DNA from: CAZEDU01 sp964511185 | Lineage (GTDB): Bacteria > Myxococcota > Myxococcia > Myxococcales > Myxococcaceae | Direction: 5' to 3' | NCBI GenBank assembly: GCA_964511185.1 | Contig: CAZEDU010000019.1 | Span: forward strand, 1 to 53,958 | DNA length: 53,958 nt | In this document: positions 41,725 to 51,049 of the stretch, piece after piece | Numbering within the stretch: the stretch's first letter is position 1 | How the letters are laid out: each line of letters opens with the position of its first letter | Notes under the pieces: model-generated | What the model was told of the DNA's origin: nothing | Database searches by the model: none | The model's input: the letters and a program-made list of their open reading frames with translations, nothing else | Translations under genes and position numbers: made by a program

Positions 41725-43092
41725 TTAGGCGGAGAGGCTGTCCAGCGGGTTGGTCTGGTTGGCGAAGCCCGTCACCGGCACTTTGGCGAACTGGAGCATC
41801 GCCAGGAGCATGCGCGAGATGGGCGGGCCGGAGTACTTGATGTGGCGGCCGCCTCGAATGGCGCCGCCGGCGGTCCCGGCGAGGATGACGGGCAGGTTGT
41901 TGTTGCTGTGCACGCGCCCGTCGGACAGCTCGCTGCCCAGGTAGATGACGGAGTTGGTGAGGAGCGTGCCGTTGCCCTCGCTCACCGCGTGGAGCTTGCC
42001 GAGCAGGTGCGCGAAGAGGCCGACCTGGTAGACGGTGAACTTGGTGATGCCGTCGGTGTCGCCGTCGTGGGCGCACTGGTGCTGGTTGGTGCGCGCCCCG
42101 ACCAGGGTCGCGTTCGCGGTGCCGGTGCTGCTCCCGGTGTTGCCGATGCCGAGCATGAAGCTGCCGTAGCGGGTCAGATCGCAGCTGAACGCGAAGGCGA
42201 TGAGGTCGAGCATCACCTTGGCGCGCGCGGTGAAGGCGAGGCTGCCCGGCGGCTCGTTGGGCACCGTGCACGCGGCGGCGGTGGGCGGCGGCGGGCTGCT
42301 CGGGGTGAGCGCGGCGATGCTGCGCTCCAGCTCGCGGACGCCGGTCAGGTGCGCGTCGAGCCGGATCTTGTCCTCGGCTCCGAGCTGCGCGTTGAGCCGG
42401 CCGATGTCGTTGCTGACGAAGTCGAGCACGCTCTTGCGCTCGAGGTCGAGCGGCGACGGGCCGGCGGGCGTGGGGGCTGGGTTGCTGCCGCCGGCGTTGG
42501 GCACGCCTCCCGCCACCAGCTTCTGGTACACCTGCTTGGGGTCGCGGATGGGCGGCACCGGCTGGTTGCGCGCGGACCAGGACGCGTGGCCGTAGACGGC
42601 GGTGCTGACCTCGTTGTTGCCGATCGAGTTCGGGATGTTCTCCATGCTGATCGCCAGCGAGGTCAGCTTGGTGTTCGGCTTCATCTGCTGCGCCGCGACC
42701 TGATCCACCGAGGGGCCGCCCGCGCCGCTGGTGGTGGTCGGCATGCCGTTGGCGAAGGCGCCGGAGCCGCGCGCGTGCGGGTTGCCGGCGCCGCCGACGC
42801 CCAGGTTGATGCCCGAGAGCACATTGAAGTGCGCGCGGTAGGGCTCGAGCGACTGCAGGCACTGCGACATCGGGTAGTTGAGGCCCGTGCCGGTCGGCAC
42901 CCAGCGGTCCACCGGGACGCCGTTGGGGAGGAAGAAGGTCAGCACGCGGATGGGGGCGGCGCTCGTGCTCTGGGCGTGCGCGACGCCGAACAAGAGCCCC
43001 TTGCCGTCGAGCATCGCCTCGAGCACCGGCAGGCCGAGCGCGACGCCGGCGCCGCGCAGCAAGGTTCGTCGTGCAAGTCGGGTCTTCTTCAT
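41725..43092 (-). CDS. DUF1552 protein with TAT-like signal (pair A)
   Basis: 455 residues. The N-terminus KKTRLARRTLLRGAGVALGLP has an Arg-Arg motif and hydrophobic segment typical of twin-arginine export. The remainder matches DUF1552, known from planctomycetes, Verrucomicrobia and myxobacteria but without an established function; it tends to be encoded beside DUF1592-type proteins, as here. Its ATG overlaps the upstream gene's stop (ATGA). Export as a folded protein suggests a cofactor or complex with the CxxCH partner. Confidence 0.9.
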   Translation of the reverse strand: MKKTRLARRTLLRGAGVALGLPVLEAMLDGKGLLFGVAHAQSTSAAPIRVLTFFLPNGVPVDRWVPTGTGLNYPMSQCLQSLEPYRAHFNVLSGINLGVGGAGNPHARGSGAFANGMPTTTSGAGGPSVDQVAAQQMKPNTKLTSLAISMENIPNSIGNNEVSTAVYGHASWSARNQPVPPIRDPKQVYQKLVAGGVPNAGGSNPAPTPAGPSPLDLERKSVLDFVSNDIGRLNAQLGAEDKIRLDAHLTGVRELERSIAALTPSSPPPPTAAACTVPNEPPGSLAFTARAKVMLDLIAFAFSCDLTRYGSFMLGIGNTGSSTGTANATLVGARTNQHQCAHDGDTDGITKFTVYQVGLFAHLLGKLHAVSEGNGTLLTNSVIYLGSELSDGRVHSNNNLPVILAGTAGGAIRGGRHIKYSGPPISRMLLAMLQFAKVPVTGFANQTNPLDSLSA

Positions 43093-44795
43093 GGAGACAC
43101 CTCGCGGGTGCGGAAGCGGTAGAGGTCGCTGGTGGCGAGCTGGGTGACGAGCGTGGGGAAGTGGACGGTGCCGGCGGGGAAGTCCTGCACCAGCGCCTGG
43201 ACCGCGCACTCGTCGGCGGCCCGTTCGCCGCGGCCCATGCCGTAGCGGAACAGGTGCACCGCCACGCAGCGCTGGCTCTGCGGCGCGCCGGCGAGCAGGG
43301 CGCCGAGCTCTTGGGGCCCGTTGAACTTGCCGCTGGTCAGCCCGACCACTTCGCCATCGGTGGCGATCGCCTTGCCCGAGGCGTCGGTGGTCCGGTGCTG
43401 GCCGATGCCGTCGTAGCGATCGAGGCCGAAGCCGATCGGGTCCATCTTCGCGTGACAGCCCGAGCAGGCCGGGTCGGCGCCGTGGCGCTCGAGCCGCTCG
43501 CGCTCGGTCTCGCCGGGGACCGCGGCCGGGACCTCGGGGATGTCCGCGGGCGGCGGCGGCATCGCGTCGCACATCACCACCTCGCGCACGTACTTGCCGC
43601 GGTGGATGGGCATCGTCGAAGGCGAGGGCGCGGTGAGCGTCAGGAAGCTCGCGTGGGTGAGCAGCCCCCGACGTTCGCTGGTGGCGGGCAGCTCGACGCG
43701 CGCCCACTGGCCCGAAGGCGGCGCGGGCAGGCCGTAGTGCGTGGCGAGCGCCGCGTTGACGTAGGTGTGCTGGCTGGTGAGCAGCCCCAGCACGTTGGTG
43801 GTGGTCCCCGTCAGGTGCTCCTCGGCGAGCCGCTTGGTCTCCTCGAACATCGCGCCGCGCAGCGCTTCGGAGAACTTCGGGTAGGCCGCGGCGTCGGGCG
43901 TGGCGTGGAGCAGGTTCCGGAGCCCGAGCCACTGCTCGGCGAAGGCGGCGATGCCGACTTGAGCGCGGGGATCGGCGAGCATCGCGCGCACGTGCTGCTC
44001 GATGCCGGCGATGGTGTCGAGCTCGCCGCGCTCGGCGGCGTCGAGGAGCGCGTCGCTCGGCGTGGTGCCCCAGACCAGGTACGCAAGCCGCGTCGCCAGC
44101 TCGTAGCCCGTGAGCCGCGCGATGTCGGGGTAGCCGGGCACCGCGGCGCCGAGCTCGGGCCGGAAGAGGAAGTAGGGCGACTGCAGCATCGCCTGCACCG
44201 CGACGCGGGCCCCCGCGTACGGATCGGTCGAGGTGGTGCGCGCCTTGGCGAGCGCGGTGAGCTCGGCCGACTGCTCGGGCGTGAGCGGTCTGCGGAACGC
44301 GCGCCGCCCGAAGCGATCGACGAACCCCTCCAAACAGCCGCTCGCGAGCGGATCGCAGCCGAGCACCTTTCCGCGCAGCGCGGACGAGGCCATCGCGTCC
44401 TTCGCCGCCTTCTCGGCCGCGAGCTGGTAGGCCTCCACGTGCGCGGCGGAGATGTGAACGCCTTCGGCGTTGTTGTCGAAGCCGAGCACGTTGATGTCGT
44501 CGGGGAGCGGCACCGCGCTGTCCAACGTGACGCCGAGCAGCTCGTGGACGGTGCGCTGGTACTCGGCGTTCGTGAGCCGCCGCAGGAAGAGCGAGGTCAT
44601 CTGGGGCGTGCAGCCGTTGGCGGTGACGCCGCCCGTCGGAGGATCGAAGCTCCCCGCCGGGCCGCCCGGGTCGTCGGCACCGCCGGACCGGGTGGCGAGC
44701 GAGCCGGTGGAGTCGCCGTAGCAGGCGGCGAGCGTCGAGCAGGCGGTGAAGAGCAAGCCCCAACGGACGAAGGCTGCAGGCGCTTTCGTGAACAT
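43089..44795 (-). CDS. DUF1587/1595/1592/1588/1585 lipoprotein with one CxxCH motif (pair A)
   Basis: 568 residues. A lipobox (TLAACYG) follows a signal peptide. Segments occur in the usual order: DUF1587 (LRRLTNAEYQRTVHELLGV), DUF1595 (FGRRAFRRPLTPEQ), DUF1592 (VQAMLQSPYFLFRPE), DUF1588 with ACSGCHAKMDPIGFGLDRYD and a C-terminal DUF1585-like piece. CSGCH suggests covalent heme c. The ATG at 44795 is chosen because it has AGGGG upstream and fits the signal; longer starts exist at 44819 and 44981. It is divergent from pair B with 225 bp between the starts. Confidence 0.88.
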   Translation of the reverse strand: MFTKAPAAFVRWGLLFTACSTLAACYGDSTGSLATRSGGADDPGGPAGSFDPPTGGVTANGCTPQMTSLFLRRLTNAEYQRTVHELLGVTLDSAVPLPDDINVLGFDNNAEGVHISAAHVEAYQLAAEKAAKDAMASSALRGKVLGCDPLASGCLEGFVDRFGRRAFRRPLTPEQSAELTALAKARTTSTDPYAGARVAVQAMLQSPYFLFRPELGAAVPGYPDIARLTGYELATRLAYLVWGTTPSDALLDAAERGELDTIAGIEQHVRAMLADPRAQVGIAAFAEQWLGLRNLLHATPDAAAYPKFSEALRGAMFEETKRLAEEHLTGTTTNVLGLLTSQHTYVNAALATHYGLPAPPSGQWARVELPATSERRGLLTHASFLTLTAPSPSTMPIHRGKYVREVVMCDAMPPPPADIPEVPAAVPGETERERLERHGADPACSGCHAKMDPIGFGLDRYDGIGQHRTTDASGKAIATDGEVVGLTSGKFNGPQELGALLAGAPQSQRCVAVHLFRYGMGRGERAADECAVQALVQDFPAGTVHFPTLVTQLATSDLYRFRTREVSP

Positions 44796-45020
44796 GCGCC
44801 CCTGAACAGCAACCCGCATGCCGTTGGGGGACCGGTTCGCAACCGGCGCATTTTTCAGAAGCGAAGGCGCGAAGGACGTTCGCCAACGCGGGGTTGGCCC
44901 GATGGCGGTGGGCGCAGCTGAGATCTGGGGTATGCATTCGCGCGCGCCCAGAAGCGAGTCGTCTTCGCCGTTTGGCTTCACCGGGGCCGCGGCCTCGGTC
45001 GTGCAACGCGCGGGACCGCC

Positions 45021-46646
45021 ATGGTCAAGTTGCTACGACTCGTTTGCGTCGCGACGCTTCTGTCCAACTGCACGGGCGAGGCGGGGCTCTTCTTCGGAAC
45101 GAAGCAGGGCGAAGACGGCCCCGCGCTCGGGCCCTCGCCGCATGCCCCGGCGCCGCCTTCGGTGATGGTTCGCCAGGGGCTGCGAAGGCTCACCCGCGGC
45201 GAGTACGCCGACACGGTGCGAGATCTGTTGGGCGCACCGCCGACGAGCCTCGACCTGCTGCCCGAAGACGGGCTGGTCCCCTTCGACAACGATCACACGC
45301 TTCAAGCCTCGTCGGCGGCGCTGATCGACGGCGTCGAGTCGCTCGCCGCGCAGCTCGCCGCGGCGCTGTCCGCCGACACCGCGCGGCGCAAGGCGATCGT
45401 CCCGTGCGAGCCCGCGGGCGCTGGGGACGTCGCGTGCTTCGAGCGCTTCCTGCGCTCGTTCGGCCGCAAGGCCTTCCGGCGCCCGCTCGAAGCCGACGAG
45501 CTGGCGCTGTACGCGACGTTGCGCCAGCACGCGGTGGAGAGGAACGACTTCTTCGTCGGCGTTCGGCTCGCGGTCGAGGCGATGCTGCAGAGCCCGAGCT
45601 TCCTGTACCGCGTCGAGCGCGGCGAGCCGGTCTCCGGCGACGCCTCGGTGGTGCGGCTGACCTCGTACGAAGTCGCCACCCGCTTGTCGTACCTGTTCTG
45701 GGGCAGCGCGCCGCCCGACTGGCTGCTCGACGAAGCCGACAGAGGTGGCCTGCTCGCACCGAGCGAGACCCGAGACGCCGCGACGCGCCTGCTCGCCGAT
45801 CCGCGCGCGAAAGAGCGCGTCCACCGCTTTCACGCGCTCTGGCTCGGCTACCACCCGCAGACCCCCGCGGCGGGCCTGCGCGCCGCCCAGCTCCAGGAGT
45901 CCCGAGCGCTGGTGCAGCGCGTGGTGTTCGACGAGCCGGGCGACTACCTGCGGCTCTTCTCGTCGGAGGACACGTTCATCGACGCGTCGCTCGCGTCGCA
46001 CTACGGGCTGCCCGCGCCCTCGACGGGCGGGTTCGGGTGGGTGCGCTACGGCGCGAGCGATCGCCGCGGCATCCTCTCGCACGGCGCGGTGCTGGCGAAC
46101 GGCGCCACCGAGAAGGACACCAGCCCGGTGCTCCGCGGCATCTGGGTGCTGCAGCGCTTGATGTGCGAAGACCTTCCGCCGCCCCCGCCCGACGCGGCCA
46201 CCGACCTGCCGCCGCCGGGGGACACGCCGGTGTGCAAGAGCGAGGTGTACGCGCAGCACCGCAGCGGCGCCTGCGCGAGCTGCCATTCGCGTATCGACCC
46301 CATCGGCTGGGGCTTGGAGCGCTACGACGGCCAGGGCCGCTACCGCGCCGTCGAGCCCGAGCCGCCCCATTGCGCCATCGACGGCCAGGGCGAGCTGCCC
46401 TCCGTCGGGCCGTTCTCCGGGCCGGGCCAGCTCTCCAGCTTGCTCGCGGGGACCCAGCGGCTGGAGCAGTGCGTGGTGCGGCAGGTGTTCCGTTACGCCG
46501 TCGGCCGGCGCGAGCTCCCCGAAGAGGCGCCGCTCCTCACCGAGCTCCAAGGGGAGCTGAGCCGCTCGGGCCGCAGCTTCACCGAGCTGCTTCTCGCGCT
46601 GGCGTCGGACGAGAGCTTCTTCTTCCGAGGGGTGGACGAGCCATGA
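45021..46646 (+). CDS. DUF1587/1595/1592/1588/1585 lipoprotein with one CxxCH motif (pair B)
   Basis: 541 residues, a paralogue of the product of 43089-44795. The lipobox is LLSNCTG. The same domain order is visible: LRRLTRGEYADTVRDLLGA, FGRKAFRRPLEADE, VEAMLQSPSFLYRVE, and ACASCHSRIDPIGWGLERYD with CASCH. It is followed by a DUF1552 gene with a 4-bp overlap (ATGA), repeating the pair A layout on the opposite strand. Function is unknown; a periplasmic electron-transfer or oxidative step is plausible. Confidence 0.88.
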   Translation: MVKLLRLVCVATLLSNCTGEAGLFFGTKQGEDGPALGPSPHAPAPPSVMVRQGLRRLTRGEYADTVRDLLGAPPTSLDLLPEDGLVPFDNDHTLQASSAALIDGVESLAAQLAAALSADTARRKAIVPCEPAGAGDVACFERFLRSFGRKAFRRPLEADELALYATLRQHAVERNDFFVGVRLAVEAMLQSPSFLYRVERGEPVSGDASVVRLTSYEVATRLSYLFWGSAPPDWLLDEADRGGLLAPSETRDAATRLLADPRAKERVHRFHALWLGYHPQTPAAGLRAAQLQESRALVQRVVFDEPGDYLRLFSSEDTFIDASLASHYGLPAPSTGGFGWVRYGASDRRGILSHGAVLANGATEKDTSPVLRGIWVLQRLMCEDLPPPPPDAATDLPPPGDTPVCKSEVYAQHRSGACASCHSRIDPIGWGLERYDGQGRYRAVEPEPPHCAIDGQGELPSVGPFSGPGQLSSLLAGTQRLEQCVVRQVFRYAVGRRELPEEAPLLTELQGELSRSGRSFTELLLALASDESFFFRGVDEP

Positions 46647-48085
46647 GAAGGAAACCGCTGAGCCGTCGAACGCTGCTGAAGGGTGCGGGGGGCGTGGGCA
46701 TCGCGCTGCCGTTGCTCGAGGCGATGCTCGACGGCAAGTCGCACGCGCAGTCGTCCGCGCTCGCGCCCAAGCGCTACTTCGTCTTCTTCGGCGGCATCTC
46801 GCTCGGCGCCGATGGCGATGCGCGGCCCAACGAGCTGACCCCCAACACGACGGGCGCCAACTACGACCTGAAGAGCGGGCTCGCGCCGCTGGCCACCTAC
46901 GGCGTGCGAGAGAACGTGTCGGTCCTCTCGGGGCTGCGGATCCCCGACGGCGATCCGTGTCCACCCGGCGGTCGCTGCGGCGGCGCCGGCCGGTACCACA
47001 CGTCGATGCTGAGCCCGATCCTCACCGGGGTGCGCGCCATCTACGTGAAGGGCAACGGCGACCCGGTGGCGCCCATCGCCCGCGGCGAGTCGACGGACCA
47101 CATCGTGGCGCGCGCGATCGCCGGCAGCACCAAGGTGCCCAACTTGCCCTTGCGGGTGCAGGTGGCGGTCTATCCCGACGGCGGCGAAGGGCCGGACGGC
47201 CGCGAGTGCATGAGCTTTCGCCGCGACGCCAACGGCACCTTCCCGAAGGTGCAGCCGATCGTCAGCCCGTCGCAGGCGTTCAAGACGTTGTTCGGCGGCT
47301 TCGTGCCGCCCTCGAGCGCGCCGCCGGCGCCGAGCGACGACTTCGAGCTGCGCAGCCGCCGCAGCGTGCTCGACGTGGTCAAGCAGCAGGCCGACGCGAT
47401 GAGCCGGCGGCTGGGCAAGTGGGATCAGCAGCGGCTGAGCCGCCACCTGGAAGAGATCCGCGATCTCGAGAAGCGCGTGGCCGCGATCGGTCCGACGCCC
47501 GCCGAGCCCACCTCGTCGGCGTGCGCGCTGCCGCCGGCGCCGGGCTCCGACCCGGGCAACAGCGAGTCGCACTGGTCGGGCGAGGAGGACCGCTACCGCG
47601 CGATGTGCGACCTCATCCACATGGCGTTCGCGTGTGACCTGACCCGCTGCGGCACGCTGATGGTCACCATGTTCGAATCGTTCCTCTCGCTCCGGCCCAT
47701 CACGGGCCGCTCCGGCAGCATTCACGGTGTCGGGCACGGCTCGAAGAGCGTCTTCGAGGTGGGCAAGGTCATCGCCTGGCACGTCAAGCACTACGCGTCC
47801 CTGGTGGCCAAGCTGCGCGACACACCGGAAGGAAACGGCCGGCTGCTCGACAACGTGGCGCTGCCGTTCCTCTTCGAGGGTGGCTACGAAGGCACCGTCC
47901 ACTCGACCGTCAACATGGCGATGCTGGTCGCCGGAGGGGCCGGCGGGCTGCGCCGGGGCGTTCACATCGCCGCGCCAGGCAAGCACCCCGCGCAGGGGCT
48001 CCTCACCTGCATGAACGCGGTGGGGCTCAACCTGACCTCGCTGGGAGACGTGAGCGGCGAGATCCCCGGGCTGCGCACGAGCTGA
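46643..48085 (+). CDS. DUF1552 protein with TAT-like signal (pair B)
   Basis: 480 residues, paralogous to the product of 41725-43092. It begins MRRKPLSRRTLLKGAGGVGI, an Arg-Arg signal followed by a hydrophobic segment ending SHAQS, and shares the LLEAMLDGK stretch with its paralogue. ATG 46643 overlaps the preceding stop. The mature domain contains conserved Asp/His-bearing stretches (MCDLIHMAFACDLTRCGTL). No enzyme class is established for the family. Confidence 0.9.
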   Translation: MRRKPLSRRTLLKGAGGVGIALPLLEAMLDGKSHAQSSALAPKRYFVFFGGISLGADGDARPNELTPNTTGANYDLKSGLAPLATYGVRENVSVLSGLRIPDGDPCPPGGRCGGAGRYHTSMLSPILTGVRAIYVKGNGDPVAPIARGESTDHIVARAIAGSTKVPNLPLRVQVAVYPDGGEGPDGRECMSFRRDANGTFPKVQPIVSPSQAFKTLFGGFVPPSSAPPAPSDDFELRSRRSVLDVVKQQADAMSRRLGKWDQQRLSRHLEEIRDLEKRVAAIGPTPAEPTSSACALPPAPGSDPGNSESHWSGEEDRYRAMCDLIHMAFACDLTRCGTLMVTMFESFLSLRPITGRSGSIHGVGHGSKSVFEVGKVIAWHVKHYASLVAKLRDTPEGNGRLLDNVALPFLFEGGYEGTVHSTVNMAMLVAGGAGGLRRGVHIAAPGKHPAQGLLTCMNAVGLNLTSLGDVSGEIPGLRTS

Positions 48086-48241
48086 AGGGCGGGGGCCGCG
48101 GTCCGCCGGTGAGGGGCAGGCCCATCGGGGTCGTCGGCCAACCCTGGTGGTCAGGCGTGGCGCGCCGGCGATTTGTCTCGTCGTTTCGAGGCCGCGCGAA
48201 CCGCGCTGACCGATGCGTGCGGTTTGCATACTGTGCACCGC

Positions 48242-49540
48242 ATGCCTACAGAGACGTTACGAGTCGTCGTCGACGCCGAGGGGATCGCCCAGGCCATCGC
48301 GCAACCGCGCTACCTGGTGCGGGTGGTCAAAGGGCCGGACCGGAAGAAGGAGCGCCGAAGCAGCGGCGCGCGCTTCCTCATCGGCAGCGGCGAAGGCGCG
48401 CAGCTGCAGCTCTCTGATCCGACGGTGAGCGCGGTGCACTGCGAGATCCTGGTCGATCAGCGCGGCGTGCGCGTGCGCGACCTCGAGTCGAAGAACGGCG
48501 TCGTGGTCGGCAGCCGGCGGGTGGGGGAGTGCTACCTGGAGTCGGGCGACGACCTGACGCTCGGCGGCAGCGTGGTGCGCTTCTCGCTGCTCGACGAGGA
48601 GGAGCGGACCGAGCTCGACGACGAGGGCCGCTTCGGCAGGCTGCGCGGCCGCTCGCTGCCCATGCGGCAGCTCTACGGCGAGCTCAAGAAGGCGGCGGCG
48701 TCGGACGCGACGGTGCTCTTGTACGGAGAGACGGGCACCGGCAAGGAGCTCGCCGCGGAGGCGCTGATCGCGGCGAGCGGCCGGAAGGACAAGCCGGTGG
48801 TGGTCGTCGACTGCGCGCAGCTGGGGCTGCAGCTCGCCGAGAGCGAGCTGTTCGGGCACGAGGCCGGCGCGTTCACCGGCGCGACCCGGCAGCACATCGG
48901 CGCCTTCGAGCGCGCGAACGGCGGCACCGTGTTCCTCGACGAGGTCGGCGAGCTGCCCAAGGAGCTGCAGGCGAAGCTGCTCGGCGTGCTCGAGCGCAAG
49001 TGCGTCCAGCGGGTCGGCGGCGGCACGCCGATCCCGATCGACGTGCGCGTCGTCGCCGCCACCCGGCACGAGCTGGAGCGCGAGGTGAACCGGAACGCCT
49101 TCCGGTCGGACCTCTACTTCCGCCTGTCCGCCATCCAGATTCGGCTCCCCACGCTCCGGGAGCACGCCGAGGACATCCCCGATCTCATCTCGTCCTTCCT
49201 GGAGGGCCTGCCGAACGCCGCGCCGCTCAGCCCTGATCAGCTCCGCGCGCTCTACGCGCGGCAGTACCCCGGCAACGTGCGCGAGCTGCGCAACCTGGTC
49301 GAGCGCGCCGCGCTGGGGCTCGAGCTCTCGCCGCCCAAGCTGGTGGCGCTCGAGGTCGACGTCAACGAGCCCTACCGCGCGCAGAAAGACCGCCTGCTCG
49401 CCAGCTTCCAGCGCTCGTACCTGACCCGCATGTACGAGCTGTGCAAAGGAAACATCTCGGAGCTGTCGCGCCGGTCCGGGCTCGACCGCATGCACCTGTA
49501 CGACCTCTTGCGCCGCAACGGCCTGCAGGAGCGCAGGTAG
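48242..49540 (+). CDS. FHA-domain sigma-54-dependent transcriptional activator
   Basis: 432 residues. An N-terminal FHA domain (about 44-110, with LIGSGEGAQLQLSD and VSAVHCEIL ... ESKNGVVV) binds phosphothreonine peptides. The AAA+ domain has Walker A GETGTGKE (162-169), the sigma-54 contact loop GAFTGA (209-214) and Walker B GGTVFLDEV. A Fis-type helix-turn-helix ends the protein. Such FHA activators are expanded in myxobacteria and are controlled by Ser/Thr kinases. A kinase gene follows 39 bp downstream, so the pair probably forms one signalling unit. ATG 48242 was chosen to match the conserved N-terminus. Confidence 0.93.
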   Translation: MPTETLRVVVDAEGIAQAIAQPRYLVRVVKGPDRKKERRSSGARFLIGSGEGAQLQLSDPTVSAVHCEILVDQRGVRVRDLESKNGVVVGSRRVGECYLESGDDLTLGGSVVRFSLLDEEERTELDDEGRFGRLRGRSLPMRQLYGELKKAAASDATVLLYGETGTGKELAAEALIAASGRKDKPVVVVDCAQLGLQLAESELFGHEAGAFTGATRQHIGAFERANGGTVFLDEVGELPKELQAKLLGVLERKCVQRVGGGTPIPIDVRVVAATRHELEREVNRNAFRSDLYFRLSAIQIRLPTLREHAEDIPDLISSFLEGLPNAAPLSPDQLRALYARQYPGNVRELRNLVERAALGLELSPPKLVALEVDVNEPYRAQKDRLLASFQRSYLTRMYELCKGNISELSRRSGLDRMHLYDLLRRNGLQERR

Positions 49541-49579
49541 GCCGGTGTCGGTGGTCACCGTTCGGGCGCAGCGCATACG

Positions 49580-51049
49580 ATGATGGGCGTGTCGAGCCGA
49601 CCTTCACGCGCGTCCGTGACCTTGGATGTCGGCCGGCCCTTGGGCGGCGGCGGCATGGCCGACGTCTTCTTCGCCGTGATGCGCCTGGACGGTAAGAGCG
49701 AGCCGGTGGCGCTCAAGCGCATCCGCGCGCAGTACACGAAGGATCCCGAGCTGGTCCGCCACTTCAAGCGCGAGGCGGAGATCTGCTCGCTGCTCCAGCA
49801 CCCGAACATCGTGGGGCTGCGCTCGTTCGGCCAGGACGCGCAGGGGCCTTACCTCGCGCTCGAGTTCGTCGACGGCTGCTCGGCCTCGGCGCTGGTGAAG
49901 AAGCTCGGCGGCCAGCTGTCGCTGTCGGCGGTGCTCTGCATCGTGACCGACGCCGCCCGCGCGCTCGACTTCGCGCACCACCTGACCGGCGACGACGGCG
50001 CGCCGCTGGGCATCGTCCACCGCGACGTCTCGCCCGACAACATCCTGGTGTCGTCGACCGGCCACGCCAAGTTGGCCGACTTCGGCATCGCGAAGCTGCG
50101 CGACAGCACCCGCGTGACGCGCACGGGCCTGGTGGTCGGCAAGTACGGCTTCATCCCGCCCGAGGTCTTCGAGGGCAAAGAGTCGGACATCGCCGGCGAC
50201 TACTACTCCTTCGCCGCCACGGTGTTTCAGCTCATCTGCGGCGTGCCCGCCTTCCCCGGCCGCACCGACGCGGAGGTGATCCGCGCGGTGCTCTCCGCCG
50301 AGCCGCCGCGCCTCGCCGCGCTGCGCCCCGACGCGCCGGCCGAGCTGTCGTCCTGGGTGGATCAGGCGCTCCAGAAGGATCCATCGCTCCGGCCCAAGCG
50401 CTTGAGCGATCTGATCGACGCGTTGCCCCCGCCCACCGACGCGGCGCGGACCGAGCTGTCGCACGCCGTGGCGCGGACGCTGGCCTCGTTCGAGCGGACC
50501 ACCGGCATCAGCGCCCCGCACACGCAGACCCACGCGCAGGAGCGGCAGCGGCTCTGGCCGTCGAAGCTGCCCCGCTGGACGTGGGCGCTCGCCGGGGCGA
50601 TCAGCGGCCTGGTCGTCGTCGGCCTGGGGCTGTCGCTGTTCACCCGGCCGAGCGCATCGCCCGAGCCCGTCCCAGCGCCCATGGCCCCAGCGGCCTCACC
50701 GGCTCCACCGACTCCACCAGCGGTGGTCGCCGAAGCCCCGCCGCCCGCCGCGCAGCCGACACCCAAGCCCGCGACGCCGCGCCGCCCAGCGCGCGCGGTC
50801 CCCAAACCGGCGCCGGTCGAGAAGGTCGAAAAGCCCGCGGGCACGGGCACGCTGCGGCTGCGCGTTCAGCCCTGGGGCGAGGTGCTCGTCGGTGGTCAGT
50901 CGAAGGGCGTCACTCCGATGGAGCCGCTCAAGCTGCCGGCCGGCGTTTACACCGTCGTGGTGGTCAACCGCGAGCTGAACGCGCGCCGCTCGTTCCGCGT
51001 GAAGATCGAACCGGACAAGGAAGAGCTGCTCAAGGTCGTCTTGCCCTGA
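49580..51049 (+). CDS. Ser/Thr protein kinase, membrane-anchored, with PEGA domain
   Basis: 489 residues. The N-terminal kinase domain has a Gly-rich loop LGGGGMADVF, Lys46 (VALKRI), HRDVSPDNIL with Asp149, and DFGIAKL (167). A single transmembrane helix lies at about 335-358 (WALAGAISGLVVVGLGLSLF), followed by a Pro/Ala-rich spacer and a PEGA domain (VQPWGEVLVGGQSKGVTPM) outside. The order cytoplasmic kinase, membrane helix, external PEGA is the usual receptor-kinase layout. It probably phosphorylates a target recognised by the neighbouring FHA activator. The last 20 bp overlap the convergent gene. Confidence 0.94.
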   Translation: MMGVSSRPSRASVTLDVGRPLGGGGMADVFFAVMRLDGKSEPVALKRIRAQYTKDPELVRHFKREAEICSLLQHPNIVGLRSFGQDAQGPYLALEFVDGCSASALVKKLGGQLSLSAVLCIVTDAARALDFAHHLTGDDGAPLGIVHRDVSPDNILVSSTGHAKLADFGIAKLRDSTRVTRTGLVVGKYGFIPPEVFEGKESDIAGDYYSFAATVFQLICGVPAFPGRTDAEVIRAVLSAEPPRLAALRPDAPAELSSWVDQALQKDPSLRPKRLSDLIDALPPPTDAARTELSHAVARTLASFERTTGISAPHTQTHAQERQRLWPSKLPRWTWALAGAISGLVVVGLGLSLFTRPSASPEPVPAPMAPAASPAPPTPPAVVAEAPPPAAQPTPKPATPRRPARAVPKPAPVEKVEKPAGTGTLRLRVQPWGEVLVGGQSKGVTPMEPLKLPAGVYTVVVVNRELNARRSFRVKIEPDKEELLKVVLP

